DNA of 49,772 bases from an uncultured Clostridia bacterium (GTDB taxonomy: Bacteria > Bacillota > Clostridia > Christensenellales > CAG-917). Shown piece after piece: positions 8,171-15,440 of the stretch (within the stretch, counting starts at the first letter, position 1; every line of letters starts with the position of its first letter). Where the stretch lies: positions 1 through 49,772 of the forward strand of contig CANQNQ010000009.1 of the NCBI GenBank assembly GCA_947625225.1, read 5' to 3'. The notes beneath the pieces are model-generated. The model searched no databases. It was not told the origin of the DNA and saw only the letters and a list, made by a program, of their open reading frames with translations. The position numbers and the translations under genes were made by a program.

Positions 8171-8243
8171 CGAGCCGCTCGAAAGTGGTCTTTTAAGTCA
8201 GGCATTTTGCCCGCACCATTACGGCGAGACTGGTAAGAGGAGG
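8171..8243 (+). promoter_or_regulatory. L21-type ribosomal protein leader
   Basis: The 5' leader between the promoter and rplU contains CCGCTCGAAAGTGGTCTTTT and ends CGGCGAGACTGGTAAGAGG, which resembles the L21 leader found before rplU in Firmicutes. In that family the ribosomal protein is thought to feed back on its own operon. The assignment rests on remembered sequence features and position; a covariance-model search was not possible. Confidence 0.6.
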
Positions 8244-8249
8244 TAAAAT

Positions 8250-8555
8250 ATGTACGCAATTATCGAAAGCGGCGGCAAGCAGTATAAGGTAGAGCAGGAC
8301 ATGCTGGTCAAGGTTGAAAAACTCGACGCCGAGATCGGCAGCGAGGTCGAGCTCAAGGTCCTGTTGGTCGCGGGCGAAGACGGCGTGAAGGCAGGCGCGG
8401 CGGCAGCGGCATGCAAGGTCAAGGCAGCGGTAAACGCTCAGGACAAGTATGCAAAAGTGCTGGTCTTCCACTACAAAGCCAAGAAGCAAGTAAGAAAGCG
8501 TCAAGGCCATCGTCAGCCCTATACCGAGCTGAAGATAGTGTCTATCGAGGGCTGA
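8250..8555 (+). CDS. rplU: 50S ribosomal protein L21
   Basis: A 101-residue bL21, the usual length. It opens with MYAIIESGGKQYKVEQ and carries the family C-terminus KKQVRKRQGHRQPYTELKI. It binds 23S rRNA in the large subunit. GAGGAGGT is the ribosome site. It is the first gene of the conserved Firmicutes operon rplU-prp-rpmA, and prp starts 5 bases after its stop. Confidence 0.97.
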   Translation: MYAIIESGGKQYKVEQDMLVKVEKLDAEIGSEVELKVLLVAGEDGVKAGAAAAACKVKAAVNAQDKYAKVLVFHYKAKKQVRKRQGHRQPYTELKIVSIEG

Positions 8556-8560
8556 GCGCA

Positions 8561-8890
8561 ATGGTCAAGGTGAAGTTCTCAACGTCGGGCGGCAAGTTTG
8601 TGGGCGTTGAATGCGAAGGCCATGCCGAATATGCCGAGGCGGGCGACGACATCGTCTGCGCGGCGCTTAGCTCCGTTGTGCAGACGGCGGTGCTGGGCAT
8701 CATGAGGCTGGTGGGTGTCAACATTGGTTACGAAGTGGACGAAAAGCGCGGATATCTCAAGGCGATATTGCCAAAGCAGATGTCCCAAGCTGACGAGCAC
8801 GACGCCGACTTGATCCTGAGGACAGCGTATCTGGGGGTGTCCGACCTCTATGAAAACTTTTCGGACTTTATATCTTTGGAGGTAGAATGA
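8561..8890 (+). CDS. prp: Ribosomal-processing cysteine protease Prp
   Basis: A 109-residue Prp (YsxB family). The catalytic pair sits in [18 protein letters not shown]: His21 and, twelve residues on, Cys33. In Firmicutes Prp removes the N-terminal extension of L27 before ribosome assembly. The gene lies between rplU and rpmA as expected, and its own substrate is encoded next door with a matching cleavage site. The ATG at 8561 is chosen because the family begins directly with VKVKF; the in-frame upstream stretch lies inside rplU. No separate ribosome site is strong, so translation coupling to rplU (5-base gap) is likely. Its stop overlaps the rpmA start (ATGA). Confidence 0.93.
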   Translation: MVKVKFSTSGGKFVGVECEGHAEYAEAGDDIVCAALSSVVQTAVLGIMRLVGVNIGYEVDEKRGYLKAILPKQMSQADEHDADLILRTAYLGVSDLYENFSDFISLEVE

Positions 8891-9171
8891 TGTTTATCAA
8901 TATACAACTGTTTGCTCATAAAAAGGGAACAGGTTCCTCGCACAACGGTCGTGACAGCGAGTCAAAGCGTCTCGGACCCAAGCGCGCGGACGGACAGTTT
9001 GTGCTTGCCGGCAACATCCTCGTCAGGCAGAGGGGCACAAAGTATCATCCCGGCAACAACGTGTCGATAGGCAAGGACGACACACTGTTTGCACTCATCG
9101 ACGGCACGGTCAAATTCGAGCGCGTCGGCAAAGATCGCAAGCAAGTGTCCGTCTATGCGGCGGAAAACTAA
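8887..9171 (+). CDS. rpmA: 50S ribosomal protein L27 with cleavable N-terminus
   Basis: A 94-residue bL27. The N-terminus [18 protein letters not shown] contains the Prp recognition stretch (hydrophobic, then LFA) directly before HKKG, the normal mature start; cleavage is expected between Ala and His. The core [17 protein letters not shown] and QRGTKYHPG is typical. L27's N-terminus reaches the peptidyl-transferase centre, so trimming is essential in organisms with this extension. The start overlaps prp by four bases. ATG at 8887 or 8890 is possible; TTTGGAGG suits both. Confidence 0.96.
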   Translation: MMFINIQLFAHKKGTGSSHNGRDSESKRLGPKRADGQFVLAGNILVRQRGTKYHPGNNVSIGKDDTLFALIDGTVKFERVGKDRKQVSVYAAEN

Positions 9172-9179
9172 AAGCGCAG

Positions 9180-9201
9180 CGCCGTCCGAGGACGGCGTTT
9201 T
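9180..9201 (+). terminator. Terminator of rplU-prp-rpmA
   Basis: CGCCGTC pairs with GACGGCG over a CGAG loop, followed by TTTTAATTT. Confidence 0.85.
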
Positions 9202-9228
9202 AATTTACCCATGTTTGCACATTGAAAG

Positions 9229-10035
9229 ATGACCGAGTTTGAGATACCCAAAACGCCATACTTCGATCTGACCGCCACGCTGGAGTGCGGGCAGGTGTTC
9301 AGGTTTACCCGCGACGAGGACTGCTGCGTCATAAAGGCGGGCAGACATATCGCGCGCGTATACGAGCTTGAGGACAGCTACAGGGTGGTCTGCGACGACA
9401 AGGACTTCTTTTGGCGTTACTTCGACTTTGACACCGATTACGCGCTTGTGCAGTCAAAAGTGAGCGATGAAGCGCAGGTTGCCGAGGCAATAGAGTTTGG
9501 CAAGGGTATACACATCCTGAGGCAGGATCCCGCCGAAACGATATTTTCCTTTCTCATATCCCAAAACAACAACATACCGCGCATAAAGTCCATCATAGAG
9601 CGCCTCTCAGACGGGCTGGGCGAGGATATGGGCGACTACCGCGCCTTCCCCACGGTGGAGGCGATGGCGGGCGCGGGCAAGGCGTACTTTTTGTCGATAG
9701 GGGCAGGTTATCGCGCGGATTATCTGGATAAAACCGCAAATGCGCTGCTTGAGGCTGATCTTGACGAGTGGGCGGCGCTTGATACGGACTCGCTGCGCGC
9801 AAGGCTGATGTCCCTGCACGGCGTGGGCAGAAAGGTCGCGGACTGCATATTGCTGTTCGGCTTTTCAAGATTTGACGTTTTCCCCGTGGATACGTGGATA
9901 AAAAAGGTGTTCGAATCCGCCTATCCCGGTATGCCCGCCGACAAAATGTCCGTTTTATTGGTTGAAAAGTACGGAAAATATGCCGGTTTTGTGCAACAAT
10001 GGCTTTTTTATTACAAAAGAGAAAAAAAAGTCTAG
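9229..10035 (+). CDS. 8-oxoguanine DNA glycosylase/AP lyase, OGG1 type
   Basis: A 268-residue base-excision repair enzyme. The N-terminal OGG_N-type beta domain (LECGQVFRF at about 18-26) precedes a helix-hairpin-helix GPD fold. The hairpin reads LHGVGRKVADCI with the Schiff-base Lys at 202, and the catalytic Asp is at 221 in FPVDTW. FLISQNNNIPRI at 108-119 is the damage-pocket region. The protein should excise 8-oxoG opposite C and nick the AP site. It starts after the rpmA terminator with only a weak GAAAG ribosome site and no clear promoter, so expression may depend on read-through. It lacks the Cys cluster of EndoIII/MutY, so those are unlikely alternatives. Confidence 0.88.
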   Translation: MTEFEIPKTPYFDLTATLECGQVFRFTRDEDCCVIKAGRHIARVYELEDSYRVVCDDKDFFWRYFDFDTDYALVQSKVSDEAQVAEAIEFGKGIHILRQDPAETIFSFLISQNNNIPRIKSIIERLSDGLGEDMGDYRAFPTVEAMAGAGKAYFLSIGAGYRADYLDKTANALLEADLDEWAALDTDSLRARLMSLHGVGRKVADCILLFGFSRFDVFPVDTWIKKVFESAYPGMPADKMSVLLVEKYGKYAGFVQQWLFYYKREKKV

Positions 10036-10061
10036 ACAAATTGAAATTGTTAGAGTACAAT
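10033..10061 (+). promoter_or_regulatory. Promoter of the NYN-like gene
   Basis: TAGACA at 10033-10038, overlapping the glycosylase stop codon, and TACAAT at 10056-10061, spacer 17 bp. Confidence 0.6.
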
Positions 10062-10119
10062 AAAATATATAAATATAATATGATAAAAATCATCGGAAAC
10101 GATGAGAGAGGAGAAGATT

Positions 10120-10890
10120 ATGGCAGCAAATAAAAAGTATGTTGTTCTTGCCGACATCGAAAGCATCAGAGTGCCCTTCGCAGTCTTTGCGTCCGCACTT
10201 GAGGAACTCTCCCGTTACGGCGAAATTGCGGCGTGCAAATTCTACGGCTATTCCGCAAAGCGCACCAAGGACTACGGTGAGTTCATCCAGGAAAACAGCT
10301 ATGACGCTCTTTCCGCTCTTCCCAAGAAGAGAAAGGGCAAGCTCGACCTTCGCCAGGTGATCGACGCCGCCAGACTTGCGCAGTTCCCCAACATCGACGG
10401 CTTCTTCATCATCTACGGCAACGGCGACATTACTCCGCTTATTTCCTACCTCAAGCAGTACGGCAAGGACGTCGTCGCGGGCGTCATCACTCCCGACAAG
10501 AATTCCGCGCTGTGCAACAAGGTGATCGTGCTTGACAACAATGTGACCGCGCAGACCGTGCTCAACGCCGGCTACAAGAAGGTCGCTCCCGTCCAGCAGG
10601 CTCCCAAAAAGCAGACCGTTCGTCGCGTTCAGGCTCAGCAGGTCGCTCAGGCTCCCGTTCAACAGCCCGTTCAACAGCCCGTTCAGCAACCCGTTGTGCA
10701 ACAGCCTGTGGTTCAGCCCCAGTATGTGCAGCCGCAATATGTGCAGCCGCAGTACGTCCAGCCCCTGTATGTCCAGCAACAGCAGCCCGTTCAGCAGCAG
10801 CCCCAGCAGCCGCAGCAGAACAATGCCAACGACGAGCAAGCTCAGATGGCAATGCTGCTTGAGCAGTTCAGCAAGCTGATCGGCGAATAA
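10120..10890 (+). CDS. NYN/LabA-like domain protein with Gln/Pro-rich repeat tail
   Basis: 256 residues. Residues ~5-155 look like the NYN (LabA/PIN-like nuclease) fold: YVVLADIESI at the N-terminus with Asp12, KLDLRQVIDA near residue 76, and YGNGDITPLISYLKQYGKDV around 100-118, matching the usual SGDGDF-PLV-LR-GK pattern. The canonical D-x-x-N at the first acidic site is changed (DIES), so activity is uncertain. Residues ~158-240 are low complexity: PVQQ repeats, then QPQYV repeats, then Gln/Pro runs, ending in a short helical segment. The start at 10120 is preferred because GAGGAG precedes it; an ATG 18 bases upstream overlaps that site. It is monocistronic. It could be an RNA-binding or RNA-cleaving protein that assembles through its tail (inference). 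Confidence 0.65.
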   Translation: MAANKKYVVLADIESIRVPFAVFASALEELSRYGEIAACKFYGYSAKRTKDYGEFIQENSYDALSALPKKRKGKLDLRQVIDAARLAQFPNIDGFFIIYGNGDITPLISYLKQYGKDVVAGVITPDKNSALCNKVIVLDNNVTAQTVLNAGYKKVAPVQQAPKKQTVRRVQAQQVAQAPVQQPVQQPVQQPVVQQPVVQPQYVQPQYVQPQYVQPLYVQQQQPVQQQPQQPQQNNANDEQAQMAMLLEQFSKLIGE

Positions 10891-10915
10891 TCCGTGCATG
10901 CTGCTAGACGCAAAT

Positions 10916-10941
10916 AAAAGCACTCTGCAATGAGTGCTTTT
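10916..10941 (+). terminator. Terminator after the NYN-like gene
   Basis: AAAAGCACTC pairs with GAGTGCTTTT over a six-base loop. Confidence 0.75.
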
Positions 10942-11018
10942 GGTCGTTGTAGGAGTAAATTATTTTTATCGGATATTTAAGGCGGCGCCTGCCGCCGATG
11001 TCCGCATTTAATTAAAAA

Positions 11019-11048
11019 GAGGACGGCGCTCGCCGTCCTCAAATTTTT
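11019..11048. terminator. Bidirectional terminator between the NYN gene and folA
   Basis: GAGGACGGC pairs with GCCGTCCTC. It is followed on the plus strand by AAATTTTTTT and on the minus strand by TTTTTAAT, so it can end thyA-folA and back up the preceding terminator. A smaller GC hairpin, GGCGGC/GCCGCC, lies at 10981-10996. Confidence 0.85.
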
Positions 11049-11057
11049 TTGTTTAAG

Positions 11058-11564
11058 TCAGAATTGCAAAGGGGAGTTGTTGCGATATGTGCAGAAGTTC
11101 ATCGTGTAGCCGCTGTCCTCAACGTCGGGTTGTATTTCGGACAAGCTCCAATTGTCCAGCTCGTCAAGGTTGTCAAAAAACACCGTTGCGCCGCCGTCGG
11201 CGTGCACTTTGGTGACTATTGCCTCCTCACAGTAGGGCAGCATGGTGTGGTACATCATCGCGCCGCCTATCACGTATGCGTCGGGATAGTCGCGCAGTAT
11301 GTCGCTCAGCTCAGGCAGCGATCTTGCCAATATGTATCCCTTTTGCGCGCTGTCTTGGTCGCTGCCTTCGGGGTACAGCACGATGTTGACGCGGCCCTTA
11401 AGCGGCATTCCGCCGGGGAGGGAGCGCAGCGTGTTGTAGCCCATCAGCACTGTCTTGCCGCGGGTGTGCTCCACAAAGTGGCGCATATCCGCCTTGATGT
11501 CAAACAGCAGCCCGTTGTTTTTGCCTATTCCCCATTTGCTGTCCACCGCAACGATAGCTTTCAT
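11058..11564 (-). CDS. folA: Dihydrofolate reductase
   Basis: A 168-residue DHFR. It begins MKAIVAVDSKWGIGKNN with the W-G-IG motif, has RGKTVLMGYNTLRSLPG for NADPH binding, and DAYVIGGAMMYH. It regenerates tetrahydrofolate from the dihydrofolate made by ThyA. Asp in LLFDIKADMRHF is the expected proton-relay residue. It is the second gene of a minus-strand pair: its ATG overlaps the thyA stop (ATGA). Length and motifs are normal for a chromosomal type. Confidence 0.95.
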   Translation of the reverse strand: MKAIVAVDSKWGIGKNNGLLFDIKADMRHFVEHTRGKTVLMGYNTLRSLPGGMPLKGRVNIVLYPEGSDQDSAQKGYILARSLPELSDILRDYPDAYVIGGAMMYHTMLPYCEEAIVTKVHADGGATVFFDNLDELDNWSLSEIQPDVEDSGYTMNFCTYRNNSPLQF

Positions 11565-12391
11565 ACTGCCACCTCTATCTTTTTGTCCAGTTTGGTGTAC
11601 TTGTAGTCCACAAGCTCGAAGTCGTCCACGGTGAATTTGTAGAAGTCCGTTATGTCCTTGTTCATTTTGAATACGGGCGCGGGATATTGCGGGTTTTTGA
11701 GTATCTCCTCCACAATGGGGATGTGGCGGTCGTATATGTGCGCGTCGCTTATGACGTGCACCAGCTCGCCCGCCTCAAGGCCGCTGACTTGCGCGAACAT
11801 ATGCACCAGCACCGCGTATTGCACGACGTTCCAATTGTTGGCGGTCAACGTGTCCTGACTGCGCTGATTGAGTATGGCGTTGAGCTTGTTGCCCGTCACG
11901 TTGAATGTCATCGAGTACGCGCAAGGGTAGAGATGCATCTCGTGCAAGTCGGCAAAGTTGTATATATTGGTCAATATGCGTCGGGATTGCGGATTGTGTT
12001 TGAGGTCGTACAGCACCCTGTCCACCTGGTCGAATTCGCCTTCGGGATATACGTGTTTGATGCCCAGCTGGTAGCCGTACGCCTTGCCTATCGAGCCGCT
12101 CTCGTCCGCCCAGCTGTCCCATATGTGGGAGTTAAGGTCGTGCACGTTGTTGCTCTTTTTCTGCCATATCCACAAGATCTCGTCAATTGCGGATTTGAAA
12201 GCCGTGCGCCTCAGCGTAATGATGGGGAACTCCCGGCTAAGATCATATCTGTTGACTATGCAGAATTTTTTGACTGTATGCGCGGGGGTACCGTCCAGCC
12301 ACTTTGGGCGGACGGGCAGTCCCTCATCCGAGATGCCGTGGTCTATGATCTCGCGGCAGGTATCTATAAATATGCGGTCGGCAATGCTCAT
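11561..12391 (-). CDS. thyA: Thymidylate synthase
   Basis: A 276-residue ThyA making dTMP from dUMP with methylene-THF. It has TLRRTAFKSAIDEILWIWQ, HIWDSWAD, the catalytic Cys in LYPCAYSMTF, QRSQDTLTANNWN for dUMP binding, and HIYDRHI. The residue after the catalytic Cys is Ala rather than the His of E. coli, which I believe also occurs in a Clostridial ThyA subtype. The start at 12391 is chosen over one 39 bases upstream because AGGTGA lies 5 bases before it. It is followed by folA with a 4-base overlap. No clear promoter is seen between the upstream terminator hairpin and the start. Confidence 0.95.
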   Translation of the reverse strand: MSIADRIFIDTCREIIDHGISDEGLPVRPKWLDGTPAHTVKKFCIVNRYDLSREFPIITLRRTAFKSAIDEILWIWQKKSNNVHDLNSHIWDSWADESGSIGKAYGYQLGIKHVYPEGEFDQVDRVLYDLKHNPQSRRILTNIYNFADLHEMHLYPCAYSMTFNVTGNKLNAILNQRSQDTLTANNWNVVQYAVLVHMFAQVSGLEAGELVHVISDAHIYDRHIPIVEEILKNPQYPAPVFKMNKDITDFYKFTVDDFELVDYKYTKLDKKIEVAV

Positions 12392-12423
12392 ATTGTCACC
12401 TATGTATTCCTGTTTGTAGTAAA

Positions 12424-12464
12424 ACGGCACTTTATCCGTGCGTTATGCAAAGATAAAGTGCCGT
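12424..12464 (-). terminator. Terminator after the GH2 gene
   Basis: ACGGCACTTTATC pairs perfectly with GATAAAGTGCCGT (13 bp) and is followed on the minus strand by TTTTAC. It sits only 33 bases before the thyA start, so leakage may feed thyA-folA. Confidence 0.75.
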
Positions 12465-12480
12465 AAGAAGAGTATTGATG

Positions 12481-14400
12481 TCAATCCTCGACGTCGGCGT
12501 CCTCAAGCGCAGTTTCGTCAAGCACGTCGTTGTTCACGACCTCTTCGGCAGCTTCAAGCGTGTCGTGAGCTTCGGTCTCCTCCGGCTCCGCATGCTCCTC
12601 AGGCTCCTCGTTTTCCTCGACGACGTGGATGGACTTGACGGGTCCGTCTATCACCAGCTGAGCGTTTATCGCCCTGACCATATCCACGGGCAGTTTTATA
12701 ACGCGTCTGTCGTAGGTGACAAGGCCGTTGATCTCCTCCTCAACGTCGCTGACCTGAGTGTAGACGGTTGCGCACAGGCCCTTGTCGATGGCGGGGATTA
12801 TGCTCTTTTCATACAGCTTTTTGAACGCCTCCGCCAGCGCTTCCGGCGTCTTGAAAATCTTGTAGCCGAAGGACTTGTTGGGGCTGAACACGTGCTTGTC
12901 GGTCTTGAGCGAGTAGCCGCCGAACTCCGAAAGTAGAATGGCGCGATGCTTGTTGCGATGTATCCTGATGGGCTTGAAATAGATGTGCAGGCTTCTTGCG
13001 TCGGAGCTCTTCTTGCCCTGATCGTTCCAGCCGGACACGCTGTCCACCATACGCGTGGGATCGAACGCCTTCATATCGTTGACGATGCGCACGGAATCGA
13101 ACTGTCCCCAGCCCTCGTTGAACGCCACCCAAGTGGACAGCGACACGCAGTTTTTGAGGTGATTCATTGTGACGTGTACTTCGCGTTCGAACTCGTCCCT
13201 GCTTTCCTGCTCGGCGCGAGCCAGCTTTTTGTAGGAAGAAGGCTTGTTGTCCTTGATGTGTATGCCAAGGAAGGGGAGCACGCCGATGTACATCATGTTG
13301 TACTTGGTACCGCCCGTCACCATATCCTGCCACACCAACATGCCCTGTCTGTCGCACTCATAGTACCACCTCAGAGGCTCTATCTTGATGTGCTTGCGGA
13401 TCATGTTGAAGCCCATGGACTTCAGCATGCTGATGTCCCATGCCACCGCCTCGTAGGAAGGAGGCGTCAGCATACCGTCAGACCAGTAGCCCTGATCGAG
13501 CACGCCGGTGTTGAAGTACGGCTTGTTGTTGAGGCCCATGCGTTTGATGCCCTTGCTGTCCGTCACCCAGCTGAACTTGCGCATGCCAAAGTAGGACTTG
13601 ACAAGGTCGCCGCTGTTGGTCATAAATATAAGGTCGTAAAGTTTGGGGTTTTCGGGGCTCCACAGCTCGTATTCGGCAAGTTCTATGGACACTTCGTCGC
13701 CCGTGCAGACTGCCTGAGCGATGGTCTTGCCGCCGTCGCGCACCAATATGGCGATGGGCATATCCTCCGTCTTTTCAAACTTGAGATTGACTGTGCCGTT
13801 GTCGATGTCGGGGACGATGGTGACGTCCTTGATGTGGGCGGCGGGCATGCTTTCAAGCCACACGCTCTGCCAGATGCCCGATTGAGGAGTGTACCATATG
13901 CCGCCGCGCTTTATCGCCTGCTTGGCGTGGGTGTGGTAGCTTGTGTCGGACGGGTCGGTGACGATCACCTTTATGTCGTTTTCGCCCTCGACGATGACGT
14001 CGGTCACGTCCAGCGAGAAGGGCATATATCCGCCCTTGTGGGTGCCAACCATCTGCCCGTTGAGGGAAATGATGCAGTCCATATCCACCGCGTCAAAGTG
14101 CAGCAGCGTGCAACCTTTCATCAGATCCGCGCCCACCGTGAACTTGCGGTGATAGTACAAAATGTCATCCGGGGTGACGGATGTGCCTTCCGATACGCCC
14201 GCAAGCAGACATTCGGGAGAGAAGGGCACAAGTATCTTGCCCTGATAGTTGCCGTCAAAATGCTCGTCTTTGTTGAGTATTGCATAGTCCCACTTGCCGT
14301 TGAGGGTCATATAGCTGTCCCTTGCGAATTGGGGACGAGGATATTCCGCAAGCGGAATTTCACTTACATCGAACGGTGTGCGTAATCTTACTGTTTTCAT
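12481..14400 (-). CDS. Glycoside hydrolase family 2 protein
   Basis: A 639-residue GH2 enzyme (beta-galactosidase/glucuronidase/mannosidase clan). An N-terminal jelly-roll sugar-binding domain (about 30-185, with LNGKWDYAI and LHFDAVDMDCIISLNG), an immunoglobulin-like domain (~190-280) and a TIM barrel (~285-590) are seen. The acid/base is Glu429 in AFNEGW and the nucleophile Glu492 in LSEFGG. No signal peptide, so it acts in the cytosol on imported sugar. The final ~45 residues are very acidic (EENEEPEEHAEPEE) and look disordered, which is unusual for the family. GGAGG precedes the ATG. Substrate cannot be assigned. It might use what the symporter at 6231 imports, but they are not linked. 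Confidence 0.88.
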   Translation of the reverse strand: MKTVRLRTPFDVSEIPLAEYPRPQFARDSYMTLNGKWDYAILNKDEHFDGNYQGKILVPFSPECLLAGVSEGTSVTPDDILYYHRKFTVGADLMKGCTLLHFDAVDMDCIISLNGQMVGTHKGGYMPFSLDVTDVIVEGENDIKVIVTDPSDTSYHTHAKQAIKRGGIWYTPQSGIWQSVWLESMPAAHIKDVTIVPDIDNGTVNLKFEKTEDMPIAILVRDGGKTIAQAVCTGDEVSIELAEYELWSPENPKLYDLIFMTNSGDLVKSYFGMRKFSWVTDSKGIKRMGLNNKPYFNTGVLDQGYWSDGMLTPPSYEAVAWDISMLKSMGFNMIRKHIKIEPLRWYYECDRQGMLVWQDMVTGGTKYNMMYIGVLPFLGIHIKDNKPSSYKKLARAEQESRDEFEREVHVTMNHLKNCVSLSTWVAFNEGWGQFDSVRIVNDMKAFDPTRMVDSVSGWNDQGKKSSDARSLHIYFKPIRIHRNKHRAILLSEFGGYSLKTDKHVFSPNKSFGYKIFKTPEALAEAFKKLYEKSIIPAIDKGLCATVYTQVSDVEEEINGLVTYDRRVIKLPVDMVRAINAQLVIDGPVKSIHVVEENEEPEEHAEPEETEAHDTLEAAEEVVNNDVLDETALEDADVED

Positions 14401-14422
14401 ATTTCCTCCGTTAATTTATTTT

Positions 14423-14451
14423 ATTATATCACACACATACGCGCGCGACAA
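14423..14451 (-). promoter_or_regulatory. Promoter of the GH2 gene
   Basis: On the minus strand TTGTCG (14451-14446), 17 bp, TATAAT (14428-14423). It is divergent from the phosphodiesterase promoter. Confidence 0.75.
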
Positions 14452-14505
14452 GTGGCAATCTCAAAATTTTGTTAAAATTTGCAAAAGGACATCTTGTTTG
14501 TCCCG

Positions 14506-14534
14506 TTGCAATTGTTCATCTCATATGTTACAAT
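14506..14534 (+). promoter_or_regulatory. Promoter of the YfcE-type gene
   Basis: TTGCAA at 14506-14511 and TACAAT at 14529-14534, spacer 17 bp, 28 bp before the start codon. Confidence 0.65.
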
Positions 14535-14562
14535 CATATCCGACAAGCATACGGAGGGAAAG

Positions 14563-15099
14563 ATGAAGATTTTTATAGGTTCCGACATACACGGTTCGGC
14601 GGCAAACGCGCGCAGATTTCTTGACGCGGCGGGGGAGTCGCAACTTGTTTTGCTTGGGGATATATACAACCACGGCCCGCGCAATCCCTTCCCGGAGGGC
14701 TACGCGCCCATGGAAGTCGCCGCCATGCTCAACGCCGTCAAAGACAGGCTTACAGTCGTCAAAGGCAATTGCGACAGCGAGGTGGACGAGATGATCAGCG
14801 AATTTGCCATCCTGCCCGACAGCAGCCTTGTCGCGGACGGGCATACGCTGTACTTCACCCACGGGCACAAATGCAACGCCGACCTGCCAAAAGCAGGGCT
14901 CAAGGCGGGAGACGCCGTGCTGTACGGACATTTCCACAGACCCTCCGTAAAGGACGTGGACGGCGTAAAGTACATATGCGTGGGCGCCGTCGGCATGAGC
15001 CCCGAGGGCGTGGACAGAAGCTACGCCGTGTACGAGGACGGCAAGATATGTGTGTACTCTCTTCAGAGCGCAAAATCTTTGCTGACAATCGAGCTTTGA
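14563..15099 (+). CDS. YfcE/MJ0936-family metallophosphodiesterase
   Basis: 178 residues with the small calcineurin-like fold. Metal-binding motifs appear in order: SDIHGS near residue 8 (D-x-H), LGDIYNHG (GD), KGNCDSEVD (GN-D/H), FTHGHKCN and YGHFHRP (GH-x-H). E. coli YfcE-type proteins are Mn2+-dependent phosphodiesterases on small substrates; the physiological substrate is unknown. The start is at 14563, where GGAGGG precedes and the fold begins with MKIFIGSDIHG. Divergent from the GH2 gene; both promoters lie in the 160-bp gap. Confidence 0.85.
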   Translation: MKIFIGSDIHGSAANARRFLDAAGESQLVLLGDIYNHGPRNPFPEGYAPMEVAAMLNAVKDRLTVVKGNCDSEVDEMISEFAILPDSSLVADGHTLYFTHGHKCNADLPKAGLKAGDAVLYGHFHRPSVKDVDGVKYICVGAVGMSPEGVDRSYAVYEDGKICVYSLQSAKSLLTIEL

Positions 15100-15122
15100 C
15101 GAGGTCATAATTTGGATACAAT

Positions 15123-15144
15123 GCGCGCTTTATGCGCGCGTTTT
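15123..15144 (+). terminator. Terminator after the YfcE-type gene
   Basis: GCGCGC/GCGCGC stem over TTTAT, followed by GTTTT. Confidence 0.65.
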
Positions 15145-15252
15145 CACATATTAAAACGCCGTTTTTGTAAAAATCGGGCAATGGTCGCGAATTTGTTTGC
15201 CGCAGGGCGCAAACTTAAATTTTGGAATAAGACAGGCAAATTTCAAAAAGCG

Positions 15253-15281
15253 TTGATAATTGCAATGCAATGTGTTACAAT
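15253..15281 (+). promoter_or_regulatory. Promoter of the folate operon
   Basis: TTGATA at 15253-15258 and TACAAT at 15276-15281, spacer 17 bp. Transcription should start near 15288, just before the riboswitch. Confidence 0.65.
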
Positions 15282-15305
15282 ATATTCACATCAAAAATAT
15301 TCCTT

Positions 15306-15398
15306 TGGAAGTAGTAGAATTTTGCGCGTAAAGTGCCGCCTGAACGGGGGGTGTCAGCGGACGAAAAGTGAAAACTTGCGGTGCATCATTCACTCCCG
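15306..15398 (+). promoter_or_regulatory. Tetrahydrofolate (THF) riboswitch
   Basis: The leader follows the THF aptamer order: GGAAGTAG at the 5' side of P1, GCGCGTAAAGTG, a CTGAACGGGGGGTGTCAG segment, ACGAAAAGTGAAAACTTGCG, then GGTGCATCATTCACTCCC closing P1 (GGA/TCC and GT/AC with one bulge). The expected core pieces AAGTG, GGGTGTC and GCGGTG are present. The genes below make folate, which fits. The 3' P1 strand CACTCCC is complementary, with one bulge, to the folC ribosome site GGGAGGTG, suggesting translational control. Confidence 0.85.
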
Positions 15399-15440
15399 CT
15401 TCGGCTTTTGCGAGCAGTGCTTCTTGAGGGAGGTGCTGTT

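Noticed and set aside
12946..14385. A 479-codon open frame antisense to the GH2 gene, and similar long antisense frames at 6216-7622, 26754-28397 and 45558-47663
   Set aside because: They mirror codon bias of the real gene on the other strand, have no ribosome sites and no recognisable domains.
15096..15122. TTGACG...TACAAT promoter-like boxes after the YfcE-type gene
   Set aside because: The spacing is 15 bp and a terminator hairpin begins right at the would-be start.
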